Notes: generated from the sequence alone by a model not told the origin. Positions 10,291-22,166 are shown, counted from the stretch's first letter. The stretch: 64,000 bases of DNA from Arsenicitalea aurantiaca (GCF_003994485.1 NZ_RZNJ01000002.1:743255-807254); one strand, 5' to 3'. Numbers and translations are program-made.

Positions 10291-12258
10291 ATGGCCGAGC
10301 CAATCCTGCCCCCGACCCGGAACTGGCATTTCGAGATCGACCTCGAAGGCATAGGCTGGCTGACCATCGACACGCCCGACGCGCCGGTGAACACGCTGAG
10401 CCGGGCCGCGCTCGAAGAGCTTGAGGCACTGGTCGGGCATTTCGAGGCATTGGCGCGGGACCGGACGCTTCTGGGCGTCGTGCTGAAATCGGACAAGCCC
10501 GGCTTCATCGCCGGCGCCGACATCACCGAGTTCGACGCGATGTCCGATCCGGCCGTGCTGCCCGAGGCGCTGCGGCGCACCCACAGGCTCTTCGACCGCA
10601 TCGAGGCCCTCCCCATCCCCATCGTCGCGACCATCCGCGGGGCCTGCCTCGGCGGCGGGCTCGAGCTGGCGCTCGCCTGCCACTACCGCATCGCGGTCAA
10701 TGACGAGGCGACGCGGATCGGTTTTCCCGAGGTCAAACTCGGCATCTTCCCCGGCTTCGGCGGCACGGGCCGTTCGATCCGGCAGGCGGGGCCGGTGGAT
10801 GCGATGCAGGCCATGCTCACCGGCCGCATGCTGAAGCCGGGCGCGGCACGCGGCATGGGGCTCGTCGACAAGCTCGTGCGCCATCCCGACCAGCTGCGGT
10901 GGGAAGGTCGGAAGGCCGTGCTCGCCGACAAACGCAGTGCCCCCGCCGGCCTCGGCAAGCGCCTGATGGCCTTCGGGCCAATGCGCTCATATCTTGCCAA
11001 GCGCATGCGCGACGAGGCCAAGAAGAAGACCAACCGGCTACACTATCCCGCGCCCTATGCGCTGATCGACATGTTCGAGACCCATGGCGGGGACTGGAAG
11101 CGCATGAGCGCCGCCGAGCCCGACGCCTTCGTGCCGCTGATGGCGTCCGAGACGGCAGCGAACCTGCGGCGCGTGTTCTTCCTCTCCGAGGGCCTCAAGA
11201 AGCAGGGGCTGCGCGGGGCCGACAAGCCTACGTTCCAGCGGGTGCACGTGATCGGCGCCGGCGTCATGGGGGGCGATATCGCCGCCTGGTGCGCGCTTCG
11301 CGGCATGGCAGTGACGCTGCAGGATCTCGACATGGCGCGGATCAAGCCGGCGCTCGATCGGGCAAAGAAGCTCTTTCGCAAGCGGCTCAAAAAGCCGGTG
11401 GCCGTCAACTCGGCGATTGCGCGCCTCGAAGCGGACCCGCAGGGGCTGGGGCTTGCGCGCGCCGACGTCGTGATCGAGGCGGTCGTCGAAAACCTCGAGA
11501 TCAAGCGCAGCATCTTCGCCGATGCGATCGGCCGGGCGAAGCCCGATGCGATTCTCGCCACCAACACCTCCTCGATCGAGCTCGAGCGCATCGCGGAGGG
11601 CCTGTCTGATCCCTCCCGGCTGATCGGGCTCCACTTCTTCAATCCGGTCGCGCAATTGCCGCTGGTCGAGGTGATCCGCTCGCAATTCAATACCGACGCA
11701 TCGGTAGCCAAGGGCGCTTCGTTCGCGCTTGCCATCGGCAAGAGCCCGGTGATCGTCAAATCGGCGCCAGGCTTCCTCGTCAACCGCGTGCTGATGCCCT
11801 ACATGCTGGGCGCTGTGAACCGGGTGGAACAGGGTGAGAGCCCCGAACTGCTGGATGCCGCAGCGGTCGCTTTCGGCATGCCGATGGGTCCTATCGAACT
11901 CATGGATACCGTAGGTCTCGATGTCGGGCGGTCGGTGGCCGCCGAACTCGGCCACGACGTGCCAGAAACCAGCCGGTTCGCGAAACTGGTCGCCGAGGGC
12001 AAGCTGGGTCGAAAGACCGGACAGGGCTTTTATCGCTGGGAGGACGGGAAGGCGCGCAAGAGCGACACCCCGAGCCACCCCGACCTGCCCGCGCTCGGGC
12101 GCGAGCTCGTCAGGCCGCTCGTCGACGAGACCGAGCGGGCGGTTGCTGAGGGCATCGTCGCGAGCCCGGAACACGCCGACATCGGGGTCATCTTCGGCAC
12201 CGGATTTGCACCATTTCTCGGCGGGCCGCTGAAGGCCCGGCAGGACAACAGGGCCTAA
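10291..12258 (+). CDS. fadB: Bifunctional enoyl-CoA hydratase / 3-hydroxyacyl-CoA dehydrogenase (FadB/FadJ-like)
   Basis: A 655-residue alpha subunit of the beta-oxidation complex. Residues 1 to about 310 form a crotonase domain with the oxyanion blocks KPGFIAGADITEF and RGACLGGGLELALAC. A Rossmann NAD site, GAGVMGG, starts at residue 322. The dehydrogenase continues with NTSSIELERIA and GLHFFNP and has a first C-terminal helical domain; the second ends abruptly after GTGFAPFLGGPLKA. It is therefore about 60 residues shorter than E. coli FadJ. It lies 30 bases after fadE and 11 bases before fadA. Confidence 0.92.
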   Translation: MAEPILPPTRNWHFEIDLEGIGWLTIDTPDAPVNTLSRAALEELEALVGHFEALARDRTLLGVVLKSDKPGFIAGADITEFDAMSDPAVLPEALRRTHRLFDRIEALPIPIVATIRGACLGGGLELALACHYRIAVNDEATRIGFPEVKLGIFPGFGGTGRSIRQAGPVDAMQAMLTGRMLKPGAARGMGLVDKLVRHPDQLRWEGRKAVLADKRSAPAGLGKRLMAFGPMRSYLAKRMRDEAKKKTNRLHYPAPYALIDMFETHGGDWKRMSAAEPDAFVPLMASETAANLRRVFFLSEGLKKQGLRGADKPTFQRVHVIGAGVMGGDIAAWCALRGMAVTLQDLDMARIKPALDRAKKLFRKRLKKPVAVNSAIARLEADPQGLGLARADVVIEAVVENLEIKRSIFADAIGRAKPDAILATNTSSIELERIAEGLSDPSRLIGLHFFNPVAQLPLVEVIRSQFNTDASVAKGASFALAIGKSPVIVKSAPGFLVNRVLMPYMLGAVNRVEQGESPELLDAAAVAFGMPMGPIELMDTVGLDVGRSVAAELGHDVPETSRFAKLVAEGKLGRKTGQGFYRWEDGKARKSDTPSHPDLPALGRELVRPLVDETERAVAEGIVASPEHADIGVIFGTGFAPFLGGPLKARQDNRA

Positions 12259-12269
12259 GGAGCGTTCAC

Positions 12270-13550
12270 ATGGCACAATTGCGCAAGGTCGCCATCGTCG
12301 GGAGCGCCCGCATTCCCTTCTGCCGGGGCAATACCGGCTATTCGGACGAGACCAATCTCTCTATGCTCGGCGCCGCGCTTGCGGGGCTCGCGGAGGCCCA
12401 TGGCCTCAAGGGCGAAAAGGTCGATGAGGTGATGGCAGGCGCCGTGATCGCGCATAGCCGAGACTTCAACCTGGCGCGCGAGGCGGCGCTCGACGCCGGG
12501 CTTTCCCCGCGCACCCCTGGCACCAACATCCAGATCGCATGCGGCACGAGCCTGCAGGCGGCGCTGTCGCTGGGCGCCAAGATCGCAACGGGCGAGATCG
12601 AGAGCGGGATCGCGGCAGGCTCGGATACGGTGAGCGACAGCCCGGTCGTCTTCGGAAACAAGTTCCAGCACCGGATGATCGATCTCTCCCGTGCGCGCAC
12701 CACCGGCGACAAGCTTAGGACCTTCAAGGGGTTTTCGTTCGGCGAGCTGACGCCGGTCGCACCCTCGACGCAGGAGCCGCGGACCGGGCTTTCGATGGGC
12801 CAGCACTGCGAATTGATGGCGCGCCAATGGGGGATTTCGCGCGAGAGCCAGGACATGCTCGCCCTCAAGAGCCACCAGAATGCGGCCCGCGCCATCGCCG
12901 AGGGTTTTCACGACGATCTCGTCGTGCCCTTCGCCGGGGTGCACAAGGACAACAATGTGCGTGCCGACACCTCGCTCGAGAAGATGGCCGACATGAAGCC
13001 GGCATTCGACAAGCGCTCCGGGCACGGCACACTGACCGCGGCCAATTCGACCCCGCTGACCGACGGGGCGGCGTCCGTGCTGCTGGCGAGCGAAGAGTGG
13101 GCGCGCGAGCGTGGGCTGCCCATCCTCGCCTATCTCAGCATGGGGCGCGTGGCGGCCAATGATTTTGCCGCTGGCGACGGCCTGCTGATGGCCCCGACGA
13201 TCGCCGTCTCCGAATTGCTGTCGCGTGCCGGGATCGGGTTTGCAGATATCGATCTCTTCGAGCTGCACGAAGCGTTCGCCGCGCAGGTGCTGGCGACGCT
13301 CAAGGCATGGGAGGACGCAAAGTATTGCCGCGAGGTTCTTGACCGCGATGCCCCCCTCGGGCCGGTTGATCCCGCCCGCATCAACGTCAAGGGCTCGAGT
13401 CTGGCCTATGGCCATCCTTTTGCGGCAACGGGCGCGCGCATCCTGGGGCTCACCGCCAAGCTGCTGCAGGCCGAACAGAAGCAGCGCGCGCTGATCTCGG
13501 TGTGCACGGCGGGCGGCATGGGCGTTGCGGCCCTCGTGGAGCGTGCGTGA
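12270..13550 (+). CDS. fadI: Acetyl-CoA acyltransferase (3-ketoacyl-CoA thiolase), FadI-like
   Basis: A 426-residue thiolase, the beta partner of the preceding multifunctional enzyme, releasing acetyl-CoA in the last beta-oxidation step. The acyl-accepting C91 lies in IACGTSLQA; the general-base residues are H382 in YGHPFAATGAR and C412 in VCTAGGMG. The long region with SRESQDMLALKSHQNAARA resembles FadI/trifunctional beta subunits rather than FadA. Ribosome site AAGGAG precedes the ATG. Confidence 0.92.
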   Translation: MAQLRKVAIVGSARIPFCRGNTGYSDETNLSMLGAALAGLAEAHGLKGEKVDEVMAGAVIAHSRDFNLAREAALDAGLSPRTPGTNIQIACGTSLQAALSLGAKIATGEIESGIAAGSDTVSDSPVVFGNKFQHRMIDLSRARTTGDKLRTFKGFSFGELTPVAPSTQEPRTGLSMGQHCELMARQWGISRESQDMLALKSHQNAARAIAEGFHDDLVVPFAGVHKDNNVRADTSLEKMADMKPAFDKRSGHGTLTAANSTPLTDGAASVLLASEEWARERGLPILAYLSMGRVAANDFAAGDGLLMAPTIAVSELLSRAGIGFADIDLFELHEAFAAQVLATLKAWEDAKYCREVLDRDAPLGPVDPARINVKGSSLAYGHPFAATGARILGLTAKLLQAEQKQRALISVCTAGGMGVAALVERA

Positions 13551-13649
13551 TACCTTGCGGCGAGTACGCAGAGCGTCAGCGGAGCCTGGCGCTCCGCGGC
13601 GGTTGACAGCGCACGGAGGAGGCACCAGATTTGAGCGAGGAGGTCCGAA

Positions 13650-13838
13650 ATGACCCATACGCCCCTCGACCCCATCATCTCCGAATTCGCCACCCAGGAG
13701 GAGGCGGATGCCTATGATGCATGGTTTCGCGCCAAGGTCGAAGCGAGCCTGAAGGACACGCGCCCGACCGTGCCTCATGACGAGGCGATGGCACGTGTCC
13801 GCGAAGCGATTAAAGCAGCAGCAAAGAAGCGGGCCTGA
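13650..13838 (+). CDS. Antitoxin of a ParE-type toxin-antitoxin pair
   Basis: A 62-residue acidic-to-basic helical protein with TQEEADAYDAWFRAKVEASL in the middle and a lysine-rich C-terminus. It has the size, position and composition of RelB/StbD or ParD-like antitoxins: upstream of and overlapping by one base (TGATG) a ParE/RelE-fold toxin. The EADAYDAWFRAKV block recurs in antitoxins of this kind. GAGGAGG precedes the ATG. It should bind and neutralise the toxin and autoregulate the pair; a TTGACA at 13603-13608 could be its -35. Confidence 0.75.
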   Translation: MTHTPLDPIISEFATQEEADAYDAWFRAKVEASLKDTRPTVPHDEAMARVREAIKAAAKKRA

Positions 13839-14110
13839 TGCGAATTCGCTGGAGCGAGGAGGCCGTGCTCCAGCTCGAAGCGATTACCAGCTATATCGGC
13901 CAGTTCAATCAGACTGCAGCCTTTGCGCTTCAAGAACGCATTGAACAGGCTGTACTGCCGGCGGCAGATCACCCCTATCTCTTCCGCTCCGGCCGCGTTG
14001 GCGGCACTCGCGAGATCGTCGCGCATCCCAACTACATCGTGGTCTATCGGGTGGGCGACGATGCGGTGACGGTCGTGAGCGTGATGCATGCACGTCAGCG
14101 CTACCCGTAA
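13838..14110 (+). CDS. ParE/RelE superfamily toxin
   Basis: A 90-residue toxin of the ParE/RelE fold. The N-terminal RIRWSEEAVLQLEAITSYI matches the family pattern of an aromatic-rich first strand followed by an amphipathic helix. The C-terminal half, TREIVAHPNYIVVYRVGDDAVTVVSVMHARQRYP, is the usual ParE ending with conserved Arg, Tyr and Arg residues. ParE members poison gyrase and RelE members cut mRNA; the sequence favours ParE, but this is not certain. The pair is chromosomal, between the fad operon and the zeta subunit gene. Confidence 0.85.
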   Translation: MRIRWSEEAVLQLEAITSYIGQFNQTAAFALQERIEQAVLPAADHPYLFRSGRVGGTREIVAHPNYIVVYRVGDDAVTVVSVMHARQRYP

Positions 14111-14201
14111 AGACCGCCGAATAGACCGCCTCCGCCGCCACTGCGCCGAGCCGCAGCGACAGGGCCGGCAACGCATACCGCGCCACCGGCCCCAATAGAT
14201 C

Positions 14202-14519
14202 CTAGAGCTCCGAGGCCACCTGTTCGCGGGCGACGGGCACGAGTTCGGCCATCTTGGCGCGAATGGTCGCTTCGGAGATGCCCTTGTCCCTCAAATCGTT
14301 GGAGACCTTGGTGAACACGTCCTCTTCGCCCGGCGCCTCGAAATCTGCTGCCACCACTTCGGCGGCATAGGTCTTGGCCGCGGCCTCGCCCAGCCCGAGC
14401 TGCTCGGCAGCCCAGAGCCCGAGCAGCTTGTTGCGGCGCGCCTCGGCGCGGAACTGCAGCTCGGCATTGTGGGCGAACCGGGCTTCCTCGCCCTTCTTGC
14501 GATCGTCTAAACCGGACAT
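14202..14519 (-). CDS. F1-ATPase inhibitory zeta subunit (DUF1476)
   Basis: A 105-residue helical protein opening MSGLDDRKKGEEARFAHNAE, which matches DUF1476. This family is the zeta subunit of alphaproteobacterial F1FO-ATP synthase, described in Paracoccus denitrificans. Its N-terminal region inserts into F1 and blocks ATP hydrolysis like mitochondrial IF1. The C-terminal four-helix bundle, with KLLGLWAAEQLGL and SEATIRAKMAELVP, is complete. It stands alone on the minus strand, divergent from purC and far from any atp operon. Confidence 0.9.
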   Translation of the reverse strand: MSGLDDRKKGEEARFAHNAELQFRAEARRNKLLGLWAAEQLGLGEAAAKTYAAEVVAADFEAPGEEDVFTKVSNDLRDKGISEATIRAKMAELVPVAREQVASEL

Positions 14520-14739
14520 GTCGTCTCCCGCTTGCTGTTGGCGGCGCGAAGATCGCGCTCTGCAGTCTCGACATAAGCGCTCGCCTTCACCAAATCAACG
14601 CAGGCGCGCGGTCCTTGCCCCCTGCCCCGTCTTTCCCCAGCCCCGGGGCCGGACCACCGAAATGACTTGCATTCGTGGGACGATCTGGCGCATGAAACGC
14701 GCGCACCAGACCCCCCTTCTATGATCATGGACAGCGCAT

Positions 14740-15504
14740 ATGAACCGCCGGCGGAAAATCTATGAAGGCAAGGCCAAGGTCCTCTACGAGGGTCCCGAGC
14801 CCGGCACGCTCGTGCAGTATTTCAAGGATGACGCCACCGCCGGCAACGGCAAGAAGCACGAGATCGTCGACGGCAAGGGCGTTCTCAACAATCGCATTTC
14901 CGAGTTCATCTTCACCAAGCTGAACGGCCTCGGCATCCCGACTCACTTCGTGCGCCGCATGAACATGCGCGAGCAGCTGATCAAGGAAGTCGAGATCATC
15001 CCCATCGAGATCGTCGTGCGCAACGTCGCTGCCGGCTCGCTGGTCAAGCGCCTCGGGCTCGAGCAGGGCACCCAGCTGCCGCGTTCGATCATTGAGTTCT
15101 ATTACAAGGACGATGCGCTGGGGGATCCCCTCGTCTCCGAAGAGCACATCACGGCCTTCGGCTGGGCGACCCCGCCAGAGCTCGACGACATCATGTCGCT
15201 CGCCATCCGCGTCAACGATTTCCTCACCGGTCTCTTCATGGGCGTCGGCATCCAGCTCGTCGATTTCAAGATCGAGTGCGGCCGTCTCTACGAGAACGAC
15301 ATGATGCGGATCATCCTCGCCGACGAAATCTCGCCGGACAATTGCCGGCTCTGGGACGTGAAGACGCGCAACAAGCTCGACAAGGACCGCTTCCGCGAGG
15401 ATCTCGGCGGCATGCTCGATGCCTATCGCGAAGTCGCCCAGCGGCTCGGCATCCTTGTGGAAACCGACAATGCGCTGACCACCGGTCCGCGGCTCGTCCA
15501 GTAA
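14740..15504 (+). CDS. purC: Phosphoribosylaminoimidazole-succinocarboxamide synthase
   Basis: A 254-residue SAICAR synthetase that ligates CAIR and aspartate with ATP in purine synthesis. It starts [19 protein letters not shown], the usual PurC opening. [29 protein letters not shown] and the signature [15 protein letters not shown] follow. The length is typical. It is the first gene of the purC-purS-purQ-purL cluster; purS starts 17 bases after its stop. Confidence 0.95.
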   Translation: MNRRRKIYEGKAKVLYEGPEPGTLVQYFKDDATAGNGKKHEIVDGKGVLNNRISEFIFTKLNGLGIPTHFVRRMNMREQLIKEVEIIPIEIVVRNVAAGSLVKRLGLEQGTQLPRSIIEFYYKDDALGDPLVSEEHITAFGWATPPELDDIMSLAIRVNDFLTGLFMGVGIQLVDFKIECGRLYENDMMRIILADEISPDNCRLWDVKTRNKLDKDRFREDLGGMLDAYREVAQRLGILVETDNALTTGPRLVQ

Positions 15505-15521
15505 AATCCGAAGGTAGCTCG

Positions 15522-15764
15522 ATGAAGGCGCGCGTCACCGTCACGCTCAAATCCGGTGTGCTCGATCCCCAGGGTCAGGCCATCGCAGGTTCGCTCAAGA
15601 GCCTCGGCTTTGCCAATGTCGGTCTTGTCCGCCAGGGCAAGACCTTCGACCTTACCCTCGATGAAACCGATCCCGAGCGCGCCCGCGCCGCGGTCGCCGA
15701 CATGTGCGAGAAGCTTCTCGCCAATACGGTGATCGAAAACTACGCGATCGAAATCACCGCTTAA
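15522..15764 (+). CDS. purS: FGAM synthase subunit PurS
   Basis: An 80-residue ferredoxin-like small subunit of the three-part formylglycinamidine synthase (PurS-PurQ-PurL). It starts MKARVTVTLKSGVLDPQGQA and contains GFANVGLVRQGKTFDL and a final VIENYAIEI strand, all typical of PurS. It bridges PurQ and PurL and helps pass ammonia. It is 17 bases downstream of purC with GGTAGCTCG before the ATG. Confidence 0.95.
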   Translation: MKARVTVTLKSGVLDPQGQAIAGSLKSLGFANVGLVRQGKTFDLTLDETDPERARAAVADMCEKLLANTVIENYAIEITA

Positions 15765-15821
15765 GCCTTTGCCGTCATCATTGCCTCGCGCCACCCGAAC
15801 GCGAGCGCCGGACCCCTTGTC

Positions 15822-15911
15822 ATGATCAAAGCGATCTCCCTCTTCGTCATGTTCTGCCTCAGCATGGGCGTGATCTTTGCCGCCTACGCCTCGGTGCCCG
15901 CCGCCTTCTGA
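15822..15911 (+). CDS. Possible 29-residue single-span membrane peptide
   Basis: A short frame after purS encodes 29 residues beginning MIKAISLFVMFCLSMGVIF and ending in PAAF. Residues 4 to 23 form one hydrophobic span after a single Lys. No convincing ribosome site precedes it, and I do not recognise the family. It is a candidate small membrane protein only. Confidence 0.3.
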   Translation: MIKAISLFVMFCLSMGVIFAAYASVPAAF

Positions 15912-16025
15912 CGCCTCTGCACGGCCCTCAGGTCAAACTCCCTTAAGCCTAAAGCCACTCCACGTTCGGCGCCCCGCGCTTCGGGCGCTATAGAGGACGC
16001 TCGGGTGCAAGTGCAGGAGCGTCTG

Positions 16026-17108
16026 ATGGCGGAAGCCGGCGAAAGGCTGGGATGGGTCGATGTCGCAAAGGGCATCTCGATCATCCTCGTCGTCATGATG
16101 CACTCGGCCTATGGCGTCGGCGCTGAAACCGGCGACATCGGCTTCCTCCACCATGTCATCGCCTGGGCCGCGCCCTTCCGCATGCCGGAGTTCTTCCTCA
16201 TCTCAGGGCTCTTCCTCGCCCAGGTGATCGGACGGGACTGGTTGCGCTACGCCGATCGGCGCGTCGTCCACTATTTCTACTTCTACGTGCTCTGGGCGAT
16301 CATCCACATCGTGTTCAAGGAGGCGATCGTCGATCGCGATCCGGCGCTCGCCGCCAACTATCTCGCCTGGGCTGTCATCCAGCCTTATGGCGTACTCTGG
16401 TTCATCTACATGCTCGGGGTGTTCAGCCTCGTCGCCAAGGTGATTTTCACGGCGCGGATACCGCATTGGGCGGCTCTGCTCGTCGCCGCTCTCCTCCAGA
16501 TCGCGCCGATCGCGACAGGATGGAGAATCATCGACGAATTTTGCGCTTATTTCGTATTCTTTTATGCGGGTTACGCCTTAGCGCCCTTCGTATTTTCCCT
16601 CGTCTCCCGGGCCGTCGCGCGCCCCCTCCTCGCCCTCGCGGGACTCGCGCTCTGGGCAGTGCTGAATGGCATCCTCGTCTTTTCCGGCGGCGCCGAACTG
16701 GCGCCGGACCACTTCATCATGGGCATCGCCGGCCTGCCGGTACTCCATCTGGTGCTCGCGCTGATCGGCTCGATTGCGCTCTGCATCGGCGCCGGCCTCC
16801 TCGCCCCGCTGCGTTCGATGGCATGGCTCGGCTGGCTCGGTGCCCACTCGATCGTCGTCTACCTCGCCTTCGCCCTCCCCATGGGCGCCATACGGCTCGT
16901 GCTGCTCCGGCTCGAAATCATCAATGATACCGGGCTCTTGAGCCTCGTTGTCCTCGTCGGGTCGATCGTCCTGCCCCTCATGCTCTACTGGGCCATCGAG
17001 CGCACGGGCTGGGGCCGGTTCCTCTTCGAGCGCCCCGCCTGGGCCCACCTCCCCGGCGCGCCCGGCAGCCTGCGCCCCACCCCCGCCCTGCGCACCCCGG
17101 CTCAATAG
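16026..17108 (+). CDS. Acyltransferase 3 family membrane protein
   Basis: A protein of about 360 residues with roughly ten hydrophobic segments. The opening [20 protein letters not shown] and then [16 protein letters not shown] match the acyltransferase-3 family (OafA/NodX type), where an early His and Arg are needed to acylate sugars or lipids. I start at the ATG at 16026, which has CAGGAG just upstream; a GTG at 16005 in frame is possible. It splits the purS and purQ genes. The C-terminal tail is Pro-rich. The substrate is unknown. Confidence 0.8.
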   Translation: MAEAGERLGWVDVAKGISIILVVMMHSAYGVGAETGDIGFLHHVIAWAAPFRMPEFFLISGLFLAQVIGRDWLRYADRRVVHYFYFYVLWAIIHIVFKEAIVDRDPALAANYLAWAVIQPYGVLWFIYMLGVFSLVAKVIFTARIPHWAALLVAALLQIAPIATGWRIIDEFCAYFVFFYAGYALAPFVFSLVSRAVARPLLALAGLALWAVLNGILVFSGGAELAPDHFIMGIAGLPVLHLVLALIGSIALCIGAGLLAPLRSMAWLGWLGAHSIVVYLAFALPMGAIRLVLLRLEIINDTGLLSLVVLVGSIVLPLMLYWAIERTGWGRFLFERPAWAHLPGAPGSLRPTPALRTPAQ

Positions 17109-17196
17109 CCCGGCGATATTGTCGTCTCTCCCCTTGCCTTTTGCGCCGGGAGAACCCAAAAGTCCCCGCAACACCCGTCATTGCGAGGACCGTCCG

Positions 17197-17862
17197 GTGA
17201 AAGCAGCCGTAATCGTCTTCCCCGGCTCCAACCGCGACCGCGACATGATCGCGGCGCTCGAGCAGGTTTCCGGCCATGCCCCGGCCATCGTCTGGCACAA
17301 GGACACCGAGGTCCCCGCCGTCGATCTCATCGTCCTGCCGGGCGGCTTTTCCTATGGCGATTACCTGCGCTCGGGCGCCATCGCCGCCCGCTCCCCGGTC
17401 ATGGATGCCGTGCGGGCCCACGCCGATCGCGGCGGCTACGTCCTTGGTGTCTGTAACGGCTTCCAGATCCTCACCGAATCCGGACTTCTTCCCGGCGTCC
17501 TGATGCGCAACGCGTCACTGCGCTTCGTCTGCCGAACCGTGCGGCTTTCGGTCGACAACGCCGATACGGTCTTCACCCGCGGCTACGGCCAGGGCCAGGT
17601 GATCGATTGCCCGGTTGCCCATCATGACGGCAATTTCTTCACCGATCCCGAGACCCTCGCCCGCATCGAGGCCAATGGCCAGGTCGCCTTCCGCTACGCC
17701 GAGGGCACGAATCCCAACGGCTCGCTCAACGACATTGCCGGCATCTTCAACGACAGCAAGACTGTCCTCGGGCTCATGCCGCACCCCGAAAACCTGATCG
17801 AAAGTGCCCATGGCGGCATCGATGGCCGGGCCCTCTTCTCGGGCCTGATGCAGGTCGCCTGA
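17197..17862 (+). CDS. purQ: FGAM synthase glutaminase subunit PurQ
   Basis: A 221-residue class I glutamine amidotransferase that supplies ammonia to PurL. The nucleophile is C86 in [10 protein letters not shown], and the His-Glu pair is in [10 protein letters not shown] near the C-terminus. [10 protein letters not shown] and [16 protein letters not shown] are typical PurQ blocks. The start is a GTG at 17197 with GAGGA upstream; the open frame before it is not PurQ-like. Its stop overlaps the ATG of the next gene by one base. Confidence 0.95.
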   Translation: MKAAVIVFPGSNRDRDMIAALEQVSGHAPAIVWHKDTEVPAVDLIVLPGGFSYGDYLRSGAIAARSPVMDAVRAHADRGGYVLGVCNGFQILTESGLLPGVLMRNASLRFVCRTVRLSVDNADTVFTRGYGQGQVIDCPVAHHDGNFFTDPETLARIEANGQVAFRYAEGTNPNGSLNDIAGIFNDSKTVLGLMPHPENLIESAHGGIDGRALFSGLMQVA

Positions 17863-18515
17863 TGGGGCTGCGCCGCCCGCTCGCCATGCTGGGTATGCTG
17901 GTCGGCGCGATTGCCCTCGCCATCCAGTTCAGCCTCACCGTGCCCGCTGCGATGGCGGTCTCTGAAGCGGCGCCTGAAGGCCGTACATTGTTGATGGCGC
18001 TGATCTTTTTCTTCAGCTTCTTCACCATTCTCAGCAATATCGCGCTCGTTCTCGTCTACCTGTCCGGCCTCAGCAGAGCTTCGGCGCTCGCCATTTTCCG
18101 CCACCCGGTGACGCGCGGGCTCATGGTCTCTTCGATCACGCTGGTGATGATCTTCTACCACCTCCTGCTCGCCCAGACCTGGAGCCCCGAAGGGCTGTTC
18201 CTCGTTGCCGACACCCTGCTCCACTACGTCACGCCCGTGCTCTACATCGCATGGTGGGTGCTCTATGCGCGCACCGGCACCCTGCACTGGCGCCACCTGC
18301 CGATCATGCTCCTCCCGACGCTCGTCTATTTCCTCTATGCGCTGCTGCGCGGCGCGGTCGTTGGCGAGTACCCCTATCCGATCCTCGAGGCAGACAGCCT
18401 CGGCTACGGGCAGGTGTTGATCAATGCGGGCTTCGTCGCCATCGGCCTCGCCGTCCTGTCCAGCCTCGTCGTTCTCATCGACAAGGCGCCCCGCCCCGCC
18501 CCCAACTTCTCCTGA
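17862..18515 (+). CDS. Pr6Pr family membrane protein
   Basis: A 217-residue protein with six hydrophobic segments, matching the Pr6Pr / FAR-17a-AIG1-like family. Recognisable parts are [15 protein letters not shown], an early segment pattern with [25 protein letters not shown] and YFLYALLRG. The His in the LLHYVTP segment is conserved in the AIG1/ADTRP hydrolase relatives, so a membrane lipid hydrolase role is possible but not shown. It begins in the purQ stop codon and ends 10 bases before purL, so it is co-transcribed with purine genes. Confidence 0.75.
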   Translation: MGLRRPLAMLGMLVGAIALAIQFSLTVPAAMAVSEAAPEGRTLLMALIFFFSFFTILSNIALVLVYLSGLSRASALAIFRHPVTRGLMVSSITLVMIFYHLLLAQTWSPEGLFLVADTLLHYVTPVLYIAWWVLYARTGTLHWRHLPIMLLPTLVYFLYALLRGAVVGEYPYPILEADSLGYGQVLINAGFVAIGLAVLSSLVVLIDKAPRPAPNFS

Positions 18516-18525
18516 TGATCGCCAG

Positions 18526-20751
<2,226 letters not shown>

Positions 20752-20834
20752 TCGCTCGCGGGCAATGCGCCCCGCAGTTTGGCCATAAACCAGTGGCCTA
20801 AGGGCGGGGCAATCGCGCCGACGGAGACCTGTAT

Positions 20835-21434
20835 ATGCGTAACGTTTCAAAGCCCTGGTGCGCCCTTCCGATTGCAGCATTGCTGCTGACGCCGGGAACT
20901 GCCCTCGCCCAGGCCGTATCGGTTGACCGCGGCCTGACCGAAGACCGCGCCTACACGGTCTTCTATCCGGACGTTTTCCAATCCGTCGACGATCAGAACG
21001 AAGCGACGGTGATCACGCTCCGCCACCCCGATGCCGCCTTCCAGTGCGATGTCTTCGTGGTCGACGGCGGAGAGCCGGATTGGGACGCGGAAGGGGCCCT
21101 GTCACGCATGGACGTCGCTGCCATCGAGGACAGCTGGCGCGACGATTTCCCGGATTTTGCGCTGACGTCCCGCGCAGTCACGACTTTCCAGAGCGGCCCG
21201 GCGCTCTATTACGAGGGCGCGAGCACCCAGACGCCGATGGGCGTGCCCATCAGCTTCGCCCATGCCGAAGCGGTCGACGAGGGCCGGACCTATGTGGTCG
21301 AATGTTTCGTCGAAACGAGCGTCCTTCCACAAGCCAAGCCCCTGATCGACTTCATCATCGCCAATTTCTCGACCCGGTCGGACGGTGAATGTTGCCGGCC
21401 CGTTGACGCCCCGGAGACGCCGCCATCTCCCTGA
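20835..21434 (+). CDS. Exported protein of unknown function
   Basis: A 199-residue protein with a clear Sec signal peptide: a basic start, the hydrophobic stretch ALPIAALLLTPGTALA, then a likely AQA cleavage near residue 26. The mature part is acidic, with three or four Cys (FQCDVF, VECFVE, GECC) that could form disulfides. I do not recognise a family. It follows purL by about 80 bases and has GGAGACC before its ATG. Confidence 0.6.
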   Translation: MRNVSKPWCALPIAALLLTPGTALAQAVSVDRGLTEDRAYTVFYPDVFQSVDDQNEATVITLRHPDAAFQCDVFVVDGGEPDWDAEGALSRMDVAAIEDSWRDDFPDFALTSRAVTTFQSGPALYYEGASTQTPMGVPISFAHAEAVDEGRTYVVECFVETSVLPQAKPLIDFIIANFSTRSDGECCRPVDAPETPPSP

Positions 21435-21511
21435 ACGTCCGGCCGATGTTGAAGCGGCCCCTCCCGCATGCCATATCAGGCGCTGTTCAAGCAGGTGAAG
21501 GAGGGCGGACC

Positions 21512-21745
21512 ATGGCCATGGCGGCTAGCGAAATCGAAAAGAGAATCAAGGCGGCCCTCCCCGATGCGCGGATCGAGATCCGTGATCTCGCCGGCGATGG
21601 CGATCATTATGCTGCCACGGTGATATCGGAATCCTTCCGCGGCAAGTCGCGGGTTCAGCAGCACCAGATCGTCTATGCAGCCCTTCAGGGCGATATGGGC
21701 GGCGCGCTGCACGCCCTCGCCCTGCAGACCAGCGCGCCGGACTGA
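21512..21745 (+). CDS. bolA: BolA family protein
   Basis: A 77-residue BolA/IbaG-type protein. The helix EIEKRIKAALPDARIEIRDL, the loop GDGDHYAATVISESFRGKSR with the conserved His, then HQIVYAALQG are typical. BolA proteins pair with monothiol glutaredoxins to hold or pass a [2Fe-2S] cluster, and such a glutaredoxin is encoded two genes on. The ATG at 21512 is chosen for its AAGGAGGG site; an in-frame upstream ATG at 21446 is not. Confidence 0.92.
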   Translation: MAMAASEIEKRIKAALPDARIEIRDLAGDGDHYAATVISESFRGKSRVQQHQIVYAALQGDMGGALHALALQTSAPD

Positions 21746-21772
21746 TCGCCGGCCCGGCCAGCGGAGAAACTC

Positions 21773-22081
21773 ATGAGCCTGCGCGATTCGCTTGATCTCA
21801 TCCGGATGGTGAACCCTGAAGGGGGTCAGGCCGTCCTCGAGCATGAGATCATGGCCGAACGGGCCTCCTCGCTCGGCACCGCCGAAAGTCGGGTGGTGAA
21901 GGCCCTGGCCGCTCTGGAGGGTCGTGGCGATGACAAGGAGCGGCTTTCGGCCGCTCGGGATGCCGTCTGGAAGTATTTCGTGCAGCGCGAGCTCTGCGGC
22001 TTCCGCCGGCACAACGACGTGATCGCGGACCTGGGCATACCGCAGCGCGTACTGAACGGGCTCGGGGCCGTGACGCGCTGA
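21773..22081 (+). CDS. DUF6665-like small helical protein
   Basis: A 102-residue, mostly helical protein with the segment [21 protein letters not shown], which resembles DUF6665 proteins of rhizobia (from memory). It ends with a [21 protein letters not shown] block resembling a DNA-binding or partner-binding helix pair. No cofactor motif is seen. It lies between bolA and grxD, so it may belong to the BolA-glutaredoxin iron-sulfur unit (inference). Confidence 0.6.
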   Translation: MSLRDSLDLIRMVNPEGGQAVLEHEIMAERASSLGTAESRVVKALAALEGRGDDKERLSAARDAVWKYFVQRELCGFRRHNDVIADLGIPQRVLNGLGAVTR

Positions 22082-22166
22082 GCGCACCTCGACAGTCCGG
22101 GGTCGATATCCTATCTACAGGCAAAGGTTTCCGGCCCTTGGACCCGGACAACGAAAGGCTTCCTCA

